Shown here: positions 41,670-52,022 of the stretch, one piece after another
Numbering within the stretch: the stretch's first letter is position 1
How the letters are laid out: every line of letters starts with the position of its first letter
DNA from: Fusicatenibacter saccharivorans
GTDB taxonomy: Bacteria; Bacillota; Clostridia; Lachnospirales; Lachnospiraceae
DNA: 64,000 nucleotides
Assembly (NCBI RefSeq): GCF_027667425.1
Contig: NZ_JAQEGR010000007.1
Coordinates: 130,921-194,920, forward strand
Reading direction: 5' to 3'
Program-made: the position numbers and the translations under genes
The notes under the pieces: generated by a model
Told to the model about the DNA's origin: nothing
The model's input: the letters and a program-made list of their open reading frames with translations, nothing else
The model's database searches: none

Positions 41670-41689
41670 AAAAGAAAGCAGGAATAGGA

Positions 41690-44600
41690 ATGGAAAAACA
41701 GTTTCAGGAAGTATTTCCGGATTTGAGAATCGAAGGGGGCATGGCAGAGCTTCTCGATACCGTGGAGGTTTCGCGGGTATCGATCAATAAGAAAAAAGAT
41801 CTGCTGCGGATCTATGTGGTCAGCCATCAGTGGATTCACAAAAAATATATTTATCAGCTGGAGCGCCAGATCGAGGAGCAGCTCTTTTCCAACGTGCCGC
41901 TGCGCGTGAAGATTATTGAGCGGTTCTATCTGTCGCGCCAGTATACGCCGGAAAACTTTCTGGAGGTGTACCGTCCGAGTATCCTGCTCGAGCTGAAAAA
42001 CCACAGTGTCTTTCTGAATCATCTGTTTTCGACTGCCGAGATTACCTTCCCGGAGACGAACAAAATGCACCTGGTGCTCGTGGATTCCGTTGTGGCAAAG
42101 GAGCGCGAGGAGGAGCTGGTCCACATTCTCGAGAAAATCTTCTGTGAGCGGTGCGGCTTCGACCTGATCGTGGAAACCGAGATGAGAAAGCCGGAGGGCG
42201 AGAGCCGCGCCATGAGAAATTCCGAGCTCCGCATCCGGGAGGAAGTGCGCCACGTTCTGGCGCATACCCATTACGGTGAGATGCTCGGCGAAAAAGAGCA
42301 GAACCGGATGGAAGAGCAGGCGGAAGCAGCAGGCGAACAGCCAAAAGCAGCCGCAGCAGCCAAGGACGGCGAGGCGAAAAAAGAAAAAGCAGCAGACGGC
42401 GGAAGGGGAAAAGGTTTTTCCGGCGGCGGACGCGGTTCCTTCAAAAAAGGCAAGGGCAGTTTCGGCCGGAATGCGGACAATCAGCCGCGCAAATCCTCCA
42501 ATCCGGATGTGCTGTACGGAAGAGATTTCGAGGATGAGAGCGTGGAGATTCTGAAAATCGGCGATGAGATCGGTGATGTTGTCATCCGAGGAAGAGTCCA
42601 GAGTGTGGATATGCGCGAAATCCGGAATGAGCGTACGATTTTCATGTTCACGATCACCGACTTTACGGATACCATCGGCGTCAAGATTTTCGTCCAGAAC
42701 GCGGAAGTGCCGGAATTAAAGGATGCGATCAAAAAAGGCGCGTTCATTAAAGTAAAAGGAAAAACGACGGTTGATGCATTTGACCACGATCTGACGGTTA
42801 TGTCTGTCTGGGGCATCAAGAAGATCACCGATTTCCGTACCGGCCGTCAGGATACGAGTCCGGTGAAGCGTGTGGAGCTGCACTGCCATACAAAGATGAG
42901 CGATATGGACGGTGTCACCGATGCTGCCCGTCTGGTACAGCGTGCCTACGAGTGGGGCCATCCGGCGATCGCGATCACCGATCACGGCGTGGTGCAGTCC
43001 TTCCCGGAGGCAAACCATGCGATCGAGGCGATCGACGGCGCTTACCGGAAAAAATACCAGGCAGAGCACCCGGATGCGACAAAAGATGAGCTGAAAAAAG
43101 TTTCGGCTCCGTTCAAGGTCATCTACGGCATGGAGGCTTATCTCGTCGACGACTTGAAAGATATCGTTGTCAACAGCAAAGGACAGGACATCCACGGAAG
43201 CTACGTTGTTTTCGATATCGAGACGACGGGATTTTCCCCGGTTGTCAACAAAATCATTGAGATCGGTGCCGTGCGTGTGGAAAACGGAGCGATTGTCGAT
43301 AAGTTTTCCACCTTCGTCAATCCGAAAGTCCCGATCCCGTTCCGGATTGAGAATCTGACCGGCATCAACGACAACATGGTTCTTGACGCGCCGGACATCG
43401 AAACGGTGCTGCCGAAATTCCTGGAGTTCAGTGAGGGAGCCGTTATGGTTGCCCACAATGCTTCGTTCGATATGAGCTTTATCGAGCACAACTGCGTCCT
43501 GCAGGGGATCGAGCGGGAATTTACAACGGCGGACACCGTCGCCATGGCGCGTTTCCTGCTGCCGGGCCTGAACCGTTTCAAGCTGGATACCGTTGCGAAG
43601 GCGGTCGGCGTATCGTTGGAAAACCATCACCGTGCGGTGGACGATGCCGGCTGTACGGCGGAAATTTTCGTGAAATTCGTAAAAATGCTGGAGGAGCGCA
43701 ATATTCTGACTCTGGATGACCTGAATGCGCAGGGAAAAGTATCGGAGGAGGCTGTGCGCAAGCTTCCATCGTACCATGCGATCATTCTGGCAAAGAACGA
43801 GACGGGACGTGTCAATCTGTACCGCCTCGTGTCGGAATCCCACCTGAAATACTACAACCGCCGGCCGAAGCTGCCAAAGAGCGTCTACCTGAAATACCAG
43901 GACGGTCTGATGATCGGATCTGCCTGCGAGGCGGGCGAACTCTACCAGGCAATCCTGCGCGGTGAACCGGATGCGGCGATTGCGCGTCTCGTGGACTTCT
44001 ACGATTATCTGGAAATCCAGCCGATCGGCAACAACGCGTTCATGATCAAAAAAGAGGACGTTTCTGCCGTAGAGAGCGAGGAGGATTTAAAGGAGATCAA
44101 CAGGCGCATCGTCAAACTTGGCGAGCAGTTCCATAAGCCTGTTGTGGCAACGTGCGACGTCCACTTCATGGATCCGCAGGACGAGATCTACCGCCGCATC
44201 ATCATGACCGGAAAAGGTTTTGACGACGCGGATGAGCAGGCACCGCTGTTCCTGCGCACTACCGAGGAGATGCTTGAAGAGTTTTCGTATCTCGGAAGTG
44301 AGAAAGCGGAGGAGGTCGTCATCACCAATCCGCGCAAAATCTCCGACCTTGTCGAGAAAATCTCCCCGATCCGTGCCGGAAAATTCCCGCCGGTCATCGA
44401 GGATTCCGACAAGACACTGCGGAGAATCTGTTACGACCGCGCGCATGAAATCTACGGCGAGGAGCTGCCGGAGATCGTTTCCGCGCGCCTCGAACGGGAG
44501 CTGAACTCCATTATTTCCAACGGATATGCCGTTATGTACATCATCGCACAGAAACTAGTGTGGAAGTCGAACGAGGACGGCTATCTCGTAGGATCGCGTG

Positions 44601-46279
44601 GTTCCGTCGGTTCCTCGTTCGTTGCGACGATGGCGGGAATCACGGAGGTAAACCCGTTGAGCCCGCATTACTACTGCGAGTCGTGCCATTACAGCGAGTT
44701 CGATTCGCCGCGCGTCAAAGAGTACGTCGGCCGTGCCGGATGCGATATGCCGGACGCCGTCTGCCCGAACTGTGGCAAGCCGCTGAAAAAAGCGGGATTT
44801 GATATTCCGTTCGAGACGTTCCTTGGATTCAAGGGAAACAAAGAGCCGGATATCGACCTGAACTTCTCCGGTGATTACCAGAGTAAGGCGCACAAATACA
44901 CAGAGGTTATTTTCGGCGCCGGTCAGACGTTCCGTGCGGGAACCATCGGTACGCTGGCGGATAAAACAGCGTTCGGTTACGTGAAGAACTATTACGAAGA
45001 GCGTGGCCAGCACAAACGGAACTGCGAGATCGACCGTATCGTGGAAGGATGCACCGGCATCCGCCGTACCACCGGCCAGCACCCGGGCGGTATCATCGTT
45101 CTGCCGTTCGGTGAGGATATCAACTCCTTCACCCCGGTGCAGCATCCGGCGAACGATATGACAACCGACATCATTACGACCCATTTCGATTACCACTCCA
45201 TTGATGCCAACCTCTTAAAGCTCGACATTCTCGGACACGATGATCCGACCATGATCCGTATGCTCGAGGATATCACGCACCTTGATGCGCAGACGATTCC
45301 GCTCGATAACCCGGAGGTCATGTCGCTGTTCAAGAGCACCGAGGCGCTTGGCATCAAGCCGGAGGACATCGGCGGCTGCCCGCTTGGATGTCTTGGCGTG
45401 CCGGAGTTCGGTACCGATTTCGTTATCCAGATGCTTCTGGACACGAAGCCGCAGTCGTTCTCTGACCTGATCCGTATCTCCGGTCTGTCGCACGGAACCG
45501 ACGTATGGCTCGGCAATGCGCAGACCCTGATCGAGGAGGGCAAGGCGACGATTTCCACCGCCATCTGTACCCGGGACGATATCATGATCTACCTGATCGA
45601 CAAGGGACTCGAAAGTGAGCTTTCCTTTACGATCATGGAGAGTGTGCGAAAAGGAAAGGGCTTAAAACCGGAGTGGGAAGAGGAGATGAAGGCCCACGAT
45701 GTGCCGGACTGGTACATCTGGTCATGTAAAAAGATCAAGTACATGTTCCCGAAAGCCCACGCGGCGGCGTACGTCATGATGGCGTACCGCATCGCTTACT
45801 ATAAAATTTTCTATCCGCTGGCGTACTATGCGGCGTACTTCTCCATTCGTGCGTCCGCATTTTCCTACGAGCTCATGTGCATGGGACGCGACCGGCTGGA
45901 ATATTATATGAAAGATTACGAAAAACGGAAAGACACGCTGACTCAGAAGGAGCAGGCAACCGTCAAGGATATGAAGATTGTCCAGGAAATGTACGCCCGC
46001 GGCTTCGATTTCGTGCCGGTGGACCTCTATAAGGCACAGGCGCACCGCTTCCAGGTCTACGATGACAAACATCTGATGCCGGCGCTCGACTCGATCGAGG
46101 GTCTGGGCGACAAGGCGGCCGACGCCGTTGTCCTTGCGGCACGAAACGGAAAATTCCTCTCGAAAGATGATTTCCGCGACCGCACCAAGGTCAGCAAGAC
46201 GATTATCGACTTTATGGCGGACCTCGGTGTCTTCGGAGATCTGCCCGAAAGCAACCAGTTTTCGCTGTTCGACTATTAA
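41690..46279 (+). CDS. polC: DNA polymerase III PolC-type alpha subunit
   Basis: This 1529-residue polymerase is the main replicative enzyme of low-GC Gram-positives. Order: N-terminal domain (1-200); charged linker (about 205-270); OB fold (about 283-380); PHP domain beginning VELHCHTKMSDMDG (about 395); DnaQ-type 3'-5' proofreading exonuclease inserted in it (VVFDIETTGF at about 506, to 670); polymerase core with a zinc motif CESCHYS...CPNCGK (about 995-1025) and PDIDLNFSGDY (about 1053); helix-hairpin-helix and tail. Length is slightly above the Bacillus form. It is co-transcribed with ispG. Confidence 0.97.
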   Translation: MEKQFQEVFPDLRIEGGMAELLDTVEVSRVSINKKKDLLRIYVVSHQWIHKKYIYQLERQIEEQLFSNVPLRVKIIERFYLSRQYTPENFLEVYRPSILLELKNHSVFLNHLFSTAEITFPETNKMHLVLVDSVVAKEREEELVHILEKIFCERCGFDLIVETEMRKPEGESRAMRNSELRIREEVRHVLAHTHYGEMLGEKEQNRMEEQAEAAGEQPKAAAAAKDGEAKKEKAADGGRGKGFSGGGRGSFKKGKGSFGRNADNQPRKSSNPDVLYGRDFEDESVEILKIGDEIGDVVIRGRVQSVDMREIRNERTIFMFTITDFTDTIGVKIFVQNAEVPELKDAIKKGAFIKVKGKTTVDAFDHDLTVMSVWGIKKITDFRTGRQDTSPVKRVELHCHTKMSDMDGVTDAARLVQRAYEWGHPAIAITDHGVVQSFPEANHAIEAIDGAYRKKYQAEHPDATKDELKKVSAPFKVIYGMEAYLVDDLKDIVVNSKGQDIHGSYVVFDIETTGFSPVVNKIIEIGAVRVENGAIVDKFSTFVNPKVPIPFRIENLTGINDNMVLDAPDIETVLPKFLEFSEGAVMVAHNASFDMSFIEHNCVLQGIEREFTTADTVAMARFLLPGLNRFKLDTVAKAVGVSLENHHRAVDDAGCTAEIFVKFVKMLEERNILTLDDLNAQGKVSEEAVRKLPSYHAIILAKNETGRVNLYRLVSESHLKYYNRRPKLPKSVYLKYQDGLMIGSACEAGELYQAILRGEPDAAIARLVDFYDYLEIQPIGNNAFMIKKEDVSAVESEEDLKEINRRIVKLGEQFHKPVVATCDVHFMDPQDEIYRRIIMTGKGFDDADEQAPLFLRTTEEMLEEFSYLGSEKAEEVVITNPRKISDLVEKISPIRAGKFPPVIEDSDKTLRRICYDRAHEIYGEELPEIVSARLERELNSIISNGYAVMYIIAQKLVWKSNEDGYLVGSRGSVGSSFVATMAGITEVNPLSPHYYCESCHYSEFDSPRVKEYVGRAGCDMPDAVCPNCGKPLKKAGFDIPFETFLGFKGNKEPDIDLNFSGDYQSKAHKYTEVIFGAGQTFRAGTIGTLADKTAFGYVKNYYEERGQHKRNCEIDRIVEGCTGIRRTTGQHPGGIIVLPFGEDINSFTPVQHPANDMTTDIITTHFDYHSIDANLLKLDILGHDDPTMIRMLEDITHLDAQTIPLDNPEVMSLFKSTEALGIKPEDIGGCPLGCLGVPEFGTDFVIQMLLDTKPQSFSDLIRISGLSHGTDVWLGNAQTLIEEGKATISTAICTRDDIMIYLIDKGLESELSFTIMESVRKGKGLKPEWEEEMKAHDVPDWYIWSCKKIKYMFPKAHAAAYVMMAYRIAYYKIFYPLAYYAAYFSIRASAFSYELMCMGRDRLEYYMKDYEKRKDTLTQKEQATVKDMKIVQEMYARGFDFVPVDLYKAQAHRFQVYDDKHLMPALDSIEGLGDKAADAVVLAARNGKFLSKDDFRDRTKVSKTIIDFMADLGVFGDLPESNQFSLFDY

Positions 46280-46298
46280 AAGGAGCGTCCCCTTTCCG

Positions 46299-46327
46299 TT
46301 GCAATCCCGTGCGTCTTGGGGTATAAT
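46299..46327 (+). promoter_or_regulatory. Sigma-A promoter for the DUF5717-DUF5716-TPR operon
   Basis: TTGCAA and TATAAT are separated by 17 bases, about 55 bases before the first gene. Confidence 0.65.
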
Positions 46328-46380
46328 CAGACGTTGTGGAAAAGAACGAAAACGATTTAGATAAAATAAGGTGAAAAACA

Positions 46381-49300
46381 TTGAGAAGAAGATTGGAACA
46401 ACTGCTGAACGGCAGATTTGAATATGAGGTTCCCCATCTGCTGCTGTCCGAGACGGAGGTGGCCCTGACGCTGGACGAGGGGCAGAATTTCCGCGGAGAG
46501 CTGAATATCGGAGCGGAAGACGGGAGAAGAGTAAAAGGAATTGTGACCACAGATCATCAGAGAATCGTTCTGGCGAAAAATCAGTTCCAGGGAACGGCGA
46601 GTACGATTGAGTACGGCGTGGATACCAGCGGATTAAAAGCAGGCGATGAAATCTGTGGAAACATCACCGTCAGCAGCAATCTGGAGGAACGCTGCGTGCG
46701 GGTACACGTCTCGATTGCGGGAAAGACAATGAACATTTCCGGGCAGGAGATTCATTCCCTGGCAGATTTTGTGCATCTGGCAAGCCATGATTTCGGCGCA
46801 GCGTACCGCTTCTTTGTAAAAAAAGAGTTTGCACGTCTTCTTCAGAAAGAGGCACCGGGGCAGATGGCACTTTATCAGGGACTGTCCCACAAGCCGGTGA
46901 CATTTCAGCATCTGGAGGAATTTCTGGTTGCCCTCGGTCAGAAAGAGCCGGTGCTGCTTTCGGCGGAACAGCCGGAGAAAACTGTGCTTACCGTGGACCA
47001 GCCGCGCAAGGAAACACTGTATCTGTATAAAAATACCTGGGGCTACGTCCGCATGGAAATCGAGGTGCAGGGAGACTTTCTGGAAGTGGAAAAGAAAGTC
47101 GTCACTTCAGAAGATTTCATCGGAAGCGTCTACGGTGTGGAATACATTATCCATCAGGAGAAAATCGGAAACGGCCGCCATTACGGCAGAATTACGGTGC
47201 GTCAGGGAAAACAGGAGCTTCGCTTTGAACTGGAAGTGACAAACAGCGAAAAGCATGTGACCAGCAGGAAAAATACGGAGCGCGACCGTCAGATAACTGC
47301 CATCGCGCGCGGCTATCTCGATCTGGCAGTCCATAAACGCGACTACCGTACCTGGTATCAGGACACCTGGGAGGCCATCGAGCAGTTCGAAAAAGCCGGC
47401 GGAGACATGGCGTGGGTGACGCTGGGAAAAGCATGGCTGTACGAGAGCCATGAGGAAACCGGAAAAGCAAGAGAAACGCTTTCTTACGTAAAAGAGCATC
47501 AGGAACTGCTGGACACCGCGGAGAAAAAAGGAGCGTACCTGTATCTGGCATGGAAGCTGAAAATGGAAGTGGGCCATACCGGGCTGGTATCACGCCTTGG
47601 AACACTGATGCGGCAGGAGAGTGCAAGCTATTTTCTGTTAAAGCTTGCCATTGATGCCGACGATTCCTGGCAGCAGTCGCTGACCCGTCAGCTCTACGCG
47701 ATGGAACTTTGCTATGAGTGCGGGTGCAAGAGCCCGCTTCTGTATCTGGATGCGGCACAGCTCTATCTCCGCCAGGAGGGACAGCTCCGCCGGATTTCGC
47801 CGTTCACCGTTCAGGTGCTGAAATTTGCGCAGAAAGAAGGCATTTTAAGCGGGGAACTGTTAAAACGGGCCGCTTATCTTACAGAGACGATGAAAACGTT
47901 CGATGAGAATGTCTATCAGATTCTGACTGCGGGCTATGAGCGTTTTCCATCCGATGAAGTGCTCGAAGCCATCTGCAAACTGGTGATGAAGGGCCGCCCG
48001 GTGCGGAAGGAATATTTCCCGTGGTATGCAAAAGCCGTGGAGCGGAACATCCGCATCACGCGCCTGTACGAGTACTATATCGAAACGATGGATGCGTCGT
48101 TCGACGAGGTCCTTCCGCAGGTCATCCGGATGTATTTCTCCTACAGCAACACACTGGCAGGCCAGAAGAAAGCGCTGATCTACGCCAACGTGATCAAAAA
48201 CCGCGAAAAAGACCGCCATACATTCCAGAGCTACCGCCCGGCGATGGAGGTTTTCACGGCAAGACAGATCCAGAAAGGCCGCATGAACCGCGAATACGCC
48301 GCACTGTACCGGACTTTTCTGAAAAAACCGGAAGATCCCGACAGCGCAAAAGCGATCGCAAATGTGCTGTTTACCCATCATGTAACGTGTGAAAATCCGA
48401 AAATCACGCGTGTGATCGTCTGCCATCCGGCGATGGCAGGCGAAACGTCCTATCCGATGACGGAACGGGGTGCTTATATCCGTCTGTACGGCAAAAAAGC
48501 GCGGATTCTTCTCGAAGATGAGCAGCGCAGAAGATATGCGGTGACAGAAACCTGCCGCGTAGAGCCATTATTTACGGATGAAGAGCTTGCCTGTGCCTGC
48601 GGCGGTTTTGCCATTGAAAATCCGGGTCTGCTGCTGCACCTGTGCGGGGAGCAGGAAGAGGAGATGCAGCTTACCGCAGAAAATCTTGCTTGGTATCAGC
48701 AGGCAGCGCGCACGAGCGCATTTTCCAGTGCTTACCGGAAAACAGTGCGTCAGAAACTGCTGGAATACTATCTTGCCCATCCGGATGAGCGTGAGACCGA
48801 GGCAGCTGTTGCAGAGCTGGAGGACAGCGCTTACGCAAAGGTGGACCGTATTTCTACGATCGAGCTTCTGGTACGCTACGGCTGTTACAGCCGCGCCTTT
48901 GCCCTGACGGATCGGTACGGCTACGAAAAGATCCCGGTGTCGTGTCTCTTCCGTCTGGCGCATGCGATGATTCTGGAAAAAGAGTTTACAGAGGACGAGG
49001 AGCTTCTCTATCTGGCATCCTACGTGGTAAAACAGGGCATCTACGATGAAATTGTATTGTGCTATCTGAGAGATTATTTCACCGGTTCTATTGAGGATAT
49101 GTGCAGTTTATGGGATAAAATCCGCGGCTTCCAGATGGAGAGCGACAAGCTGGAGGAGCGCATTCTGACCTGGTCCGTCTTTGTGCGCAGCCACCCGAAG
49201 TGGGAGCAGGAAATGCTGGAGAGCTACATCCGCCAGAGCGGAAAAGAGCATGTCATTCTGGCATACCTGACGTATCTTGCGATCGGCTATTTTATGGACG

Positions 49301-49956
49301 GAAAACCGCTTTCGGATCAGATGTTTGACTACTTGGACCGCGCCTGGAAACAGGGTTGGGAGCTGGACGAGATCTGCCGTTTTGCGATGCTGAAACATCT
49401 TTCCACGAAGCCGCAGCTTTCTGAGGAGGAAGAAAAAGAGGCGCATACCCTGCTTCTGGCGTTTACGAAACAGGGACTCCGCTTTGCCTTCTACAAGGAT
49501 CTGCCGGAGCACCTGACCGAAGGCTTCCAGATCGGCGACCGCATGTTCATCGAGGAGCGCCAGAGAGCGGAGGCAAAGGTGACGATTCATTACCGGACAA
49601 ACGCCGAAGAAACATGGAAGAGCGAACCGATGCGCAATATGTATCAGGGCATTTTTGTGAAAGAGTTTCTGCTGTTCTACGGCGAGAAAATGGAGTATTA
49701 CCTGACCTTTACGAACCGTCAGGGCGAGGGAAAAACAGAGGTGAAAACCGTCTCCATGACCGGCGAACCAAAAGCAGGAAAGACGCGGTACCAGCTTCTG
49801 AATCAGATGAAAGCAGCGCGCGCGGCAGGAGATTCGGAAAAAGCAGAAGAAGCATTCCAAAAGTATCTGCAGCAGGAGGCTCTGGTTCGGAACTGTTTTG
49901 CACTTGTGGATGAAAAGAAGCAGCAGGAGGATACGACATGGAACAGAAAAATTTAA
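46381..49956 (+). CDS. Large repeat-rich protein, DUF5717-like, unknown function
   Basis: This 1191-residue protein has no signal peptide and no membrane segment. The N-terminal third (about 1-300) is beta-rich and includes an Ig-like region; the middle and C-terminal parts are helical and resemble TPR or HEAT solenoids; a final beta domain (about 1055-1125) precedes a coiled tail. I recognise it as a Lachnospiraceae family, DUF5717, without known function. TTG 46381 after AAGGTG is the start. It overlaps the next gene by 19 bases, so the two products are probably made together and may form a complex. Confidence 0.75.
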   Translation: MRRRLEQLLNGRFEYEVPHLLLSETEVALTLDEGQNFRGELNIGAEDGRRVKGIVTTDHQRIVLAKNQFQGTASTIEYGVDTSGLKAGDEICGNITVSSNLEERCVRVHVSIAGKTMNISGQEIHSLADFVHLASHDFGAAYRFFVKKEFARLLQKEAPGQMALYQGLSHKPVTFQHLEEFLVALGQKEPVLLSAEQPEKTVLTVDQPRKETLYLYKNTWGYVRMEIEVQGDFLEVEKKVVTSEDFIGSVYGVEYIIHQEKIGNGRHYGRITVRQGKQELRFELEVTNSEKHVTSRKNTERDRQITAIARGYLDLAVHKRDYRTWYQDTWEAIEQFEKAGGDMAWVTLGKAWLYESHEETGKARETLSYVKEHQELLDTAEKKGAYLYLAWKLKMEVGHTGLVSRLGTLMRQESASYFLLKLAIDADDSWQQSLTRQLYAMELCYECGCKSPLLYLDAAQLYLRQEGQLRRISPFTVQVLKFAQKEGILSGELLKRAAYLTETMKTFDENVYQILTAGYERFPSDEVLEAICKLVMKGRPVRKEYFPWYAKAVERNIRITRLYEYYIETMDASFDEVLPQVIRMYFSYSNTLAGQKKALIYANVIKNREKDRHTFQSYRPAMEVFTARQIQKGRMNREYAALYRTFLKKPEDPDSAKAIANVLFTHHVTCENPKITRVIVCHPAMAGETSYPMTERGAYIRLYGKKARILLEDEQRRRYAVTETCRVEPLFTDEELACACGGFAIENPGLLLHLCGEQEEEMQLTAENLAWYQQAARTSAFSSAYRKTVRQKLLEYYLAHPDERETEAAVAELEDSAYAKVDRISTIELLVRYGCYSRAFALTDRYGYEKIPVSCLFRLAHAMILEKEFTEDEELLYLASYVVKQGIYDEIVLCYLRDYFTGSIEDMCSLWDKIRGFQMESDKLEERILTWSVFVRSHPKWEQEMLESYIRQSGKEHVILAYLTYLAIGYFMDGKPLSDQMFDYLDRAWKQGWELDEICRFAMLKHLSTKPQLSEEEEKEAHTLLLAFTKQGLRFAFYKDLPEHLTEGFQIGDRMFIEERQRAEAKVTIHYRTNAEETWKSEPMRNMYQGIFVKEFLLFYGEKMEYYLTFTNRQGEGKTEVKTVSMTGEPKAGKTRYQLLNQMKAARAAGDSEKAEEAFQKYLQQEALVRNCFALVDEKKQQEDTTWNRKI

Positions 49957-51185
49957 TTTTAGGATTTGATTTTGGAGAGAAATATTCCCAGTTCTGCTGC
50001 TATGACAGGGGAACCCATACGGCCGTCTCCATCCCGGTAAAAGAAGGAGAAGAGGCGGTGGAATTTCCGACCGCCATTGCCAAAAAACGGAATGAGGAAA
50101 CGTGGAAAACAGGACCGGATGCAGAAAAATCTGCTCACGCGGGAAACGGCATCTGGCTGGACAATCTGTACGAGATCTGCATGGGATCCCGCATCTGCCA
50201 GATCGAAAACCGGGATTACACGCCGGGAGAGGTCCTTGGCACGTTCCTTCGCGAAGCACTGAAGATGATCGGCATCGAGCGCCCGGACCAGCAGATCCAG
50301 GCGATGATGATCACCACGGGCCATCTGACCCGTCCATTTGTGGAAAATGTGCGTGAAGCATACAAGATAATCGGACTGCCGCGCGGCAGAGCCTACCTGC
50401 AGGAGCATGACGAGAGCTTTTACTGCCATGTGCTGAACCAGAAGCCGGAGCTCTGGAGCCGTAAAGTCGGTCTGTTTTTCCTGAAAGATGAGGAAGCATC
50501 GTTTTCTGAACTTTCCATCAGCCGTAAAACGAAGCCGGCAACTGTGACCGTAAAACGGGGGCCAAAAGCCGCACTTTCGATCGAGCCGATGGAGCGCGAC
50601 CGCGATTTCTGCCATCTGATGGGAGAAGCGATGGGGAATGAAATTTATTCCAGCGTATTTCTGGTGAGCGAGGAGTTCGACCTTGCCTGGGCCGACAACT
50701 CTCTGCGTCAGTTAAAGAAAAACCAGAGAAGAATCTTCGGCGGAACGAACCTGTTTGCACAGGGCGCCTGCTTTTCCGCGCGCGAAAAAGTGGAGGAGCG
50801 CCGCTTAAAGGGCTATCTCTTCCTCGGAAATGACCTCGTGCGCTACAACATCGGCATGGAGATGACGATCAATGGTTCTCCGGCATACTATGCGCTGATT
50901 GCAGCCGGTGTGAACTGGTATGAAGCAGAAAAAGAATGTGAACTGATCCTCGACGGAACGGAGGAGCTGGAATTTGTTGTAAGCTCCATGGAAAGCGGAA
51001 AACGAAACCGCTATACCATGAAGCTGGACGGGCTGCCCAAACGGCCGCCGAAGACAACACGGATTCGTCTGCGTCTGGAGTATGATTCTCCGGTTACGTG
51101 TCAGATCACCGCAGAGGATTTAGGTTTTGGCGATATGTTCCCGGCAAGCCACAAAATCTGGCACGAGACGATGGGGGAGGTGTAA
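49938..51185 (+). CDS. Actin/Hsp70-fold ATPase-like protein, DUF5716-like
   Basis: This 415-residue protein begins NLILGFDFGEKYSQFCCYD, matching the phosphate-1 loop of the Hsp70/actin/MreB ATPase fold. A second segment, MITTGHLTRPFVENVREAY followed by LQEHDESFYCHV, resembles the Hsp70 VPA and connect-1 regions. A C-terminal beta-rich part (about 290-400) replaces the substrate domain. It overlaps the 5' gene by 19 bases behind AGGAGGAT. It is assigned to DUF5716 by memory of the family. Biological role is unknown. Confidence 0.75.
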   Translation: MEQKNLILGFDFGEKYSQFCCYDRGTHTAVSIPVKEGEEAVEFPTAIAKKRNEETWKTGPDAEKSAHAGNGIWLDNLYEICMGSRICQIENRDYTPGEVLGTFLREALKMIGIERPDQQIQAMMITTGHLTRPFVENVREAYKIIGLPRGRAYLQEHDESFYCHVLNQKPELWSRKVGLFFLKDEEASFSELSISRKTKPATVTVKRGPKAALSIEPMERDRDFCHLMGEAMGNEIYSSVFLVSEEFDLAWADNSLRQLKKNQRRIFGGTNLFAQGACFSAREKVEERRLKGYLFLGNDLVRYNIGMEMTINGSPAYYALIAAGVNWYEAEKECELILDGTEELEFVVSSMESGKRNRYTMKLDGLPKRPPKTTRIRLRLEYDSPVTCQITAEDLGFGDMFPASHKIWHETMGEV

Positions 51186-51188
51186 ACG

Positions 51189-51965
51189 ATGAGCGGTTAT
51201 ATTTTATGTCAGGTCAAACGGGCGAAAAATCCGTATTATATTTCCAACATCAGCACAAATATTTATTCCATCGAGGAACTGTGTTATTATCTGTACCACA
51301 ACATCTATCTGCTGGACGAGACCATCATTAACGAGCAGCTGCTGGTGTGGATGAAAGAAGAACTCCACTTAAGAAGACTGTACCAGCGTCTCTACGTCCT
51401 TCTGGAGGAGAAAAAGAACATCGGTGAGTTTATCCTGCCGATCTTCAAGGAGATCAATTATCTTTCCCACGATCAGTTCCGTGAGATGAATGAGCGCCTG
51501 AAACGGTTCGAGGAGCAGCCGGAGATTGTGCGGAAAAAAATCAAGGGAGACTACCTTGTTGACCACGAAAAATATATCAATGCGATCCAGGTTTACCAGG
51601 AAACGCTGAAAGATACCGAGGAAAACGAAACCAACATGGGAAGCCAGTTCACCGGAAGTATTTACAACAACATGGGCTGTGCCTACGCAAGTCTGTTCCA
51701 GATGAATGAAGCACTTACGTGCTTTCAGAAAGCAAATGAAGAGCTGCACACGAAAGCATCGTTAAAGAGCTGGCTGTTTGCGGTCTACATGAGCAAAGGA
51801 CAGGACGCCTATGAGCAGATGTGCACCGAGCGGAAAGTGGATGCCGAGACGAGACGGGAGATGGACCGCCAGATCACCGAGGCAATGCATGTCGAGCTCC
51901 CGCGCGATCTGGACGAAGCTCTTGCGGCGTGGACACGGGAATATCATAAAAATACCGGACTTTGA
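51189..51965 (+). CDS. TPR-containing protein, third gene of the DUF5717/5716 operon
   Basis: This 258-residue helical protein has TPR-like units at about 115-190 (DYLVDHEKYINAIQVYQETL and the paired helix NNMGCAYASLFQMNEALTCF). The gene begins three bases after the DUF5716-like gene, behind GGGGGAGG. It probably acts as an adaptor for the other two products. Function unknown. Confidence 0.75.
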   Translation: MSGYILCQVKRAKNPYYISNISTNIYSIEELCYYLYHNIYLLDETIINEQLLVWMKEELHLRRLYQRLYVLLEEKKNIGEFILPIFKEINYLSHDQFREMNERLKRFEEQPEIVRKKIKGDYLVDHEKYINAIQVYQETLKDTEENETNMGSQFTGSIYNNMGCAYASLFQMNEALTCFQKANEELHTKASLKSWLFAVYMSKGQDAYEQMCTERKVDAETRREMDRQITEAMHVELPRDLDEALAAWTREYHKNTGL

Positions 51966-51987
51966 ACAAAAAGAACAAAAAAATTAC

Positions 51988-52016
51988 TTGACAGCAAAAA
52001 AGAATGGAACTATAAT
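51988..52016 (+). promoter_or_regulatory. Consensus sigma-A promoter for the trp operon
   Basis: TTGACA and TATAAT are separated by exactly 17 bases, a perfect consensus, immediately before the T-box leader. Confidence 0.85.
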
Positions 52017-52022
52017 ACAGCC

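Noticed and set aside
42716..43843. A 375-codon minus-strand frame inside polC
   Set aside because: It lies opposite the OB, PHP and exonuclease coding sequence, and has no recognisable domain or ribosome site.
49108..50259. A 383-codon minus-strand frame across the DUF5717/5716 junction
   Set aside because: It is opposite two overlapping, well-formed genes. Composition is typical of antisense translation.
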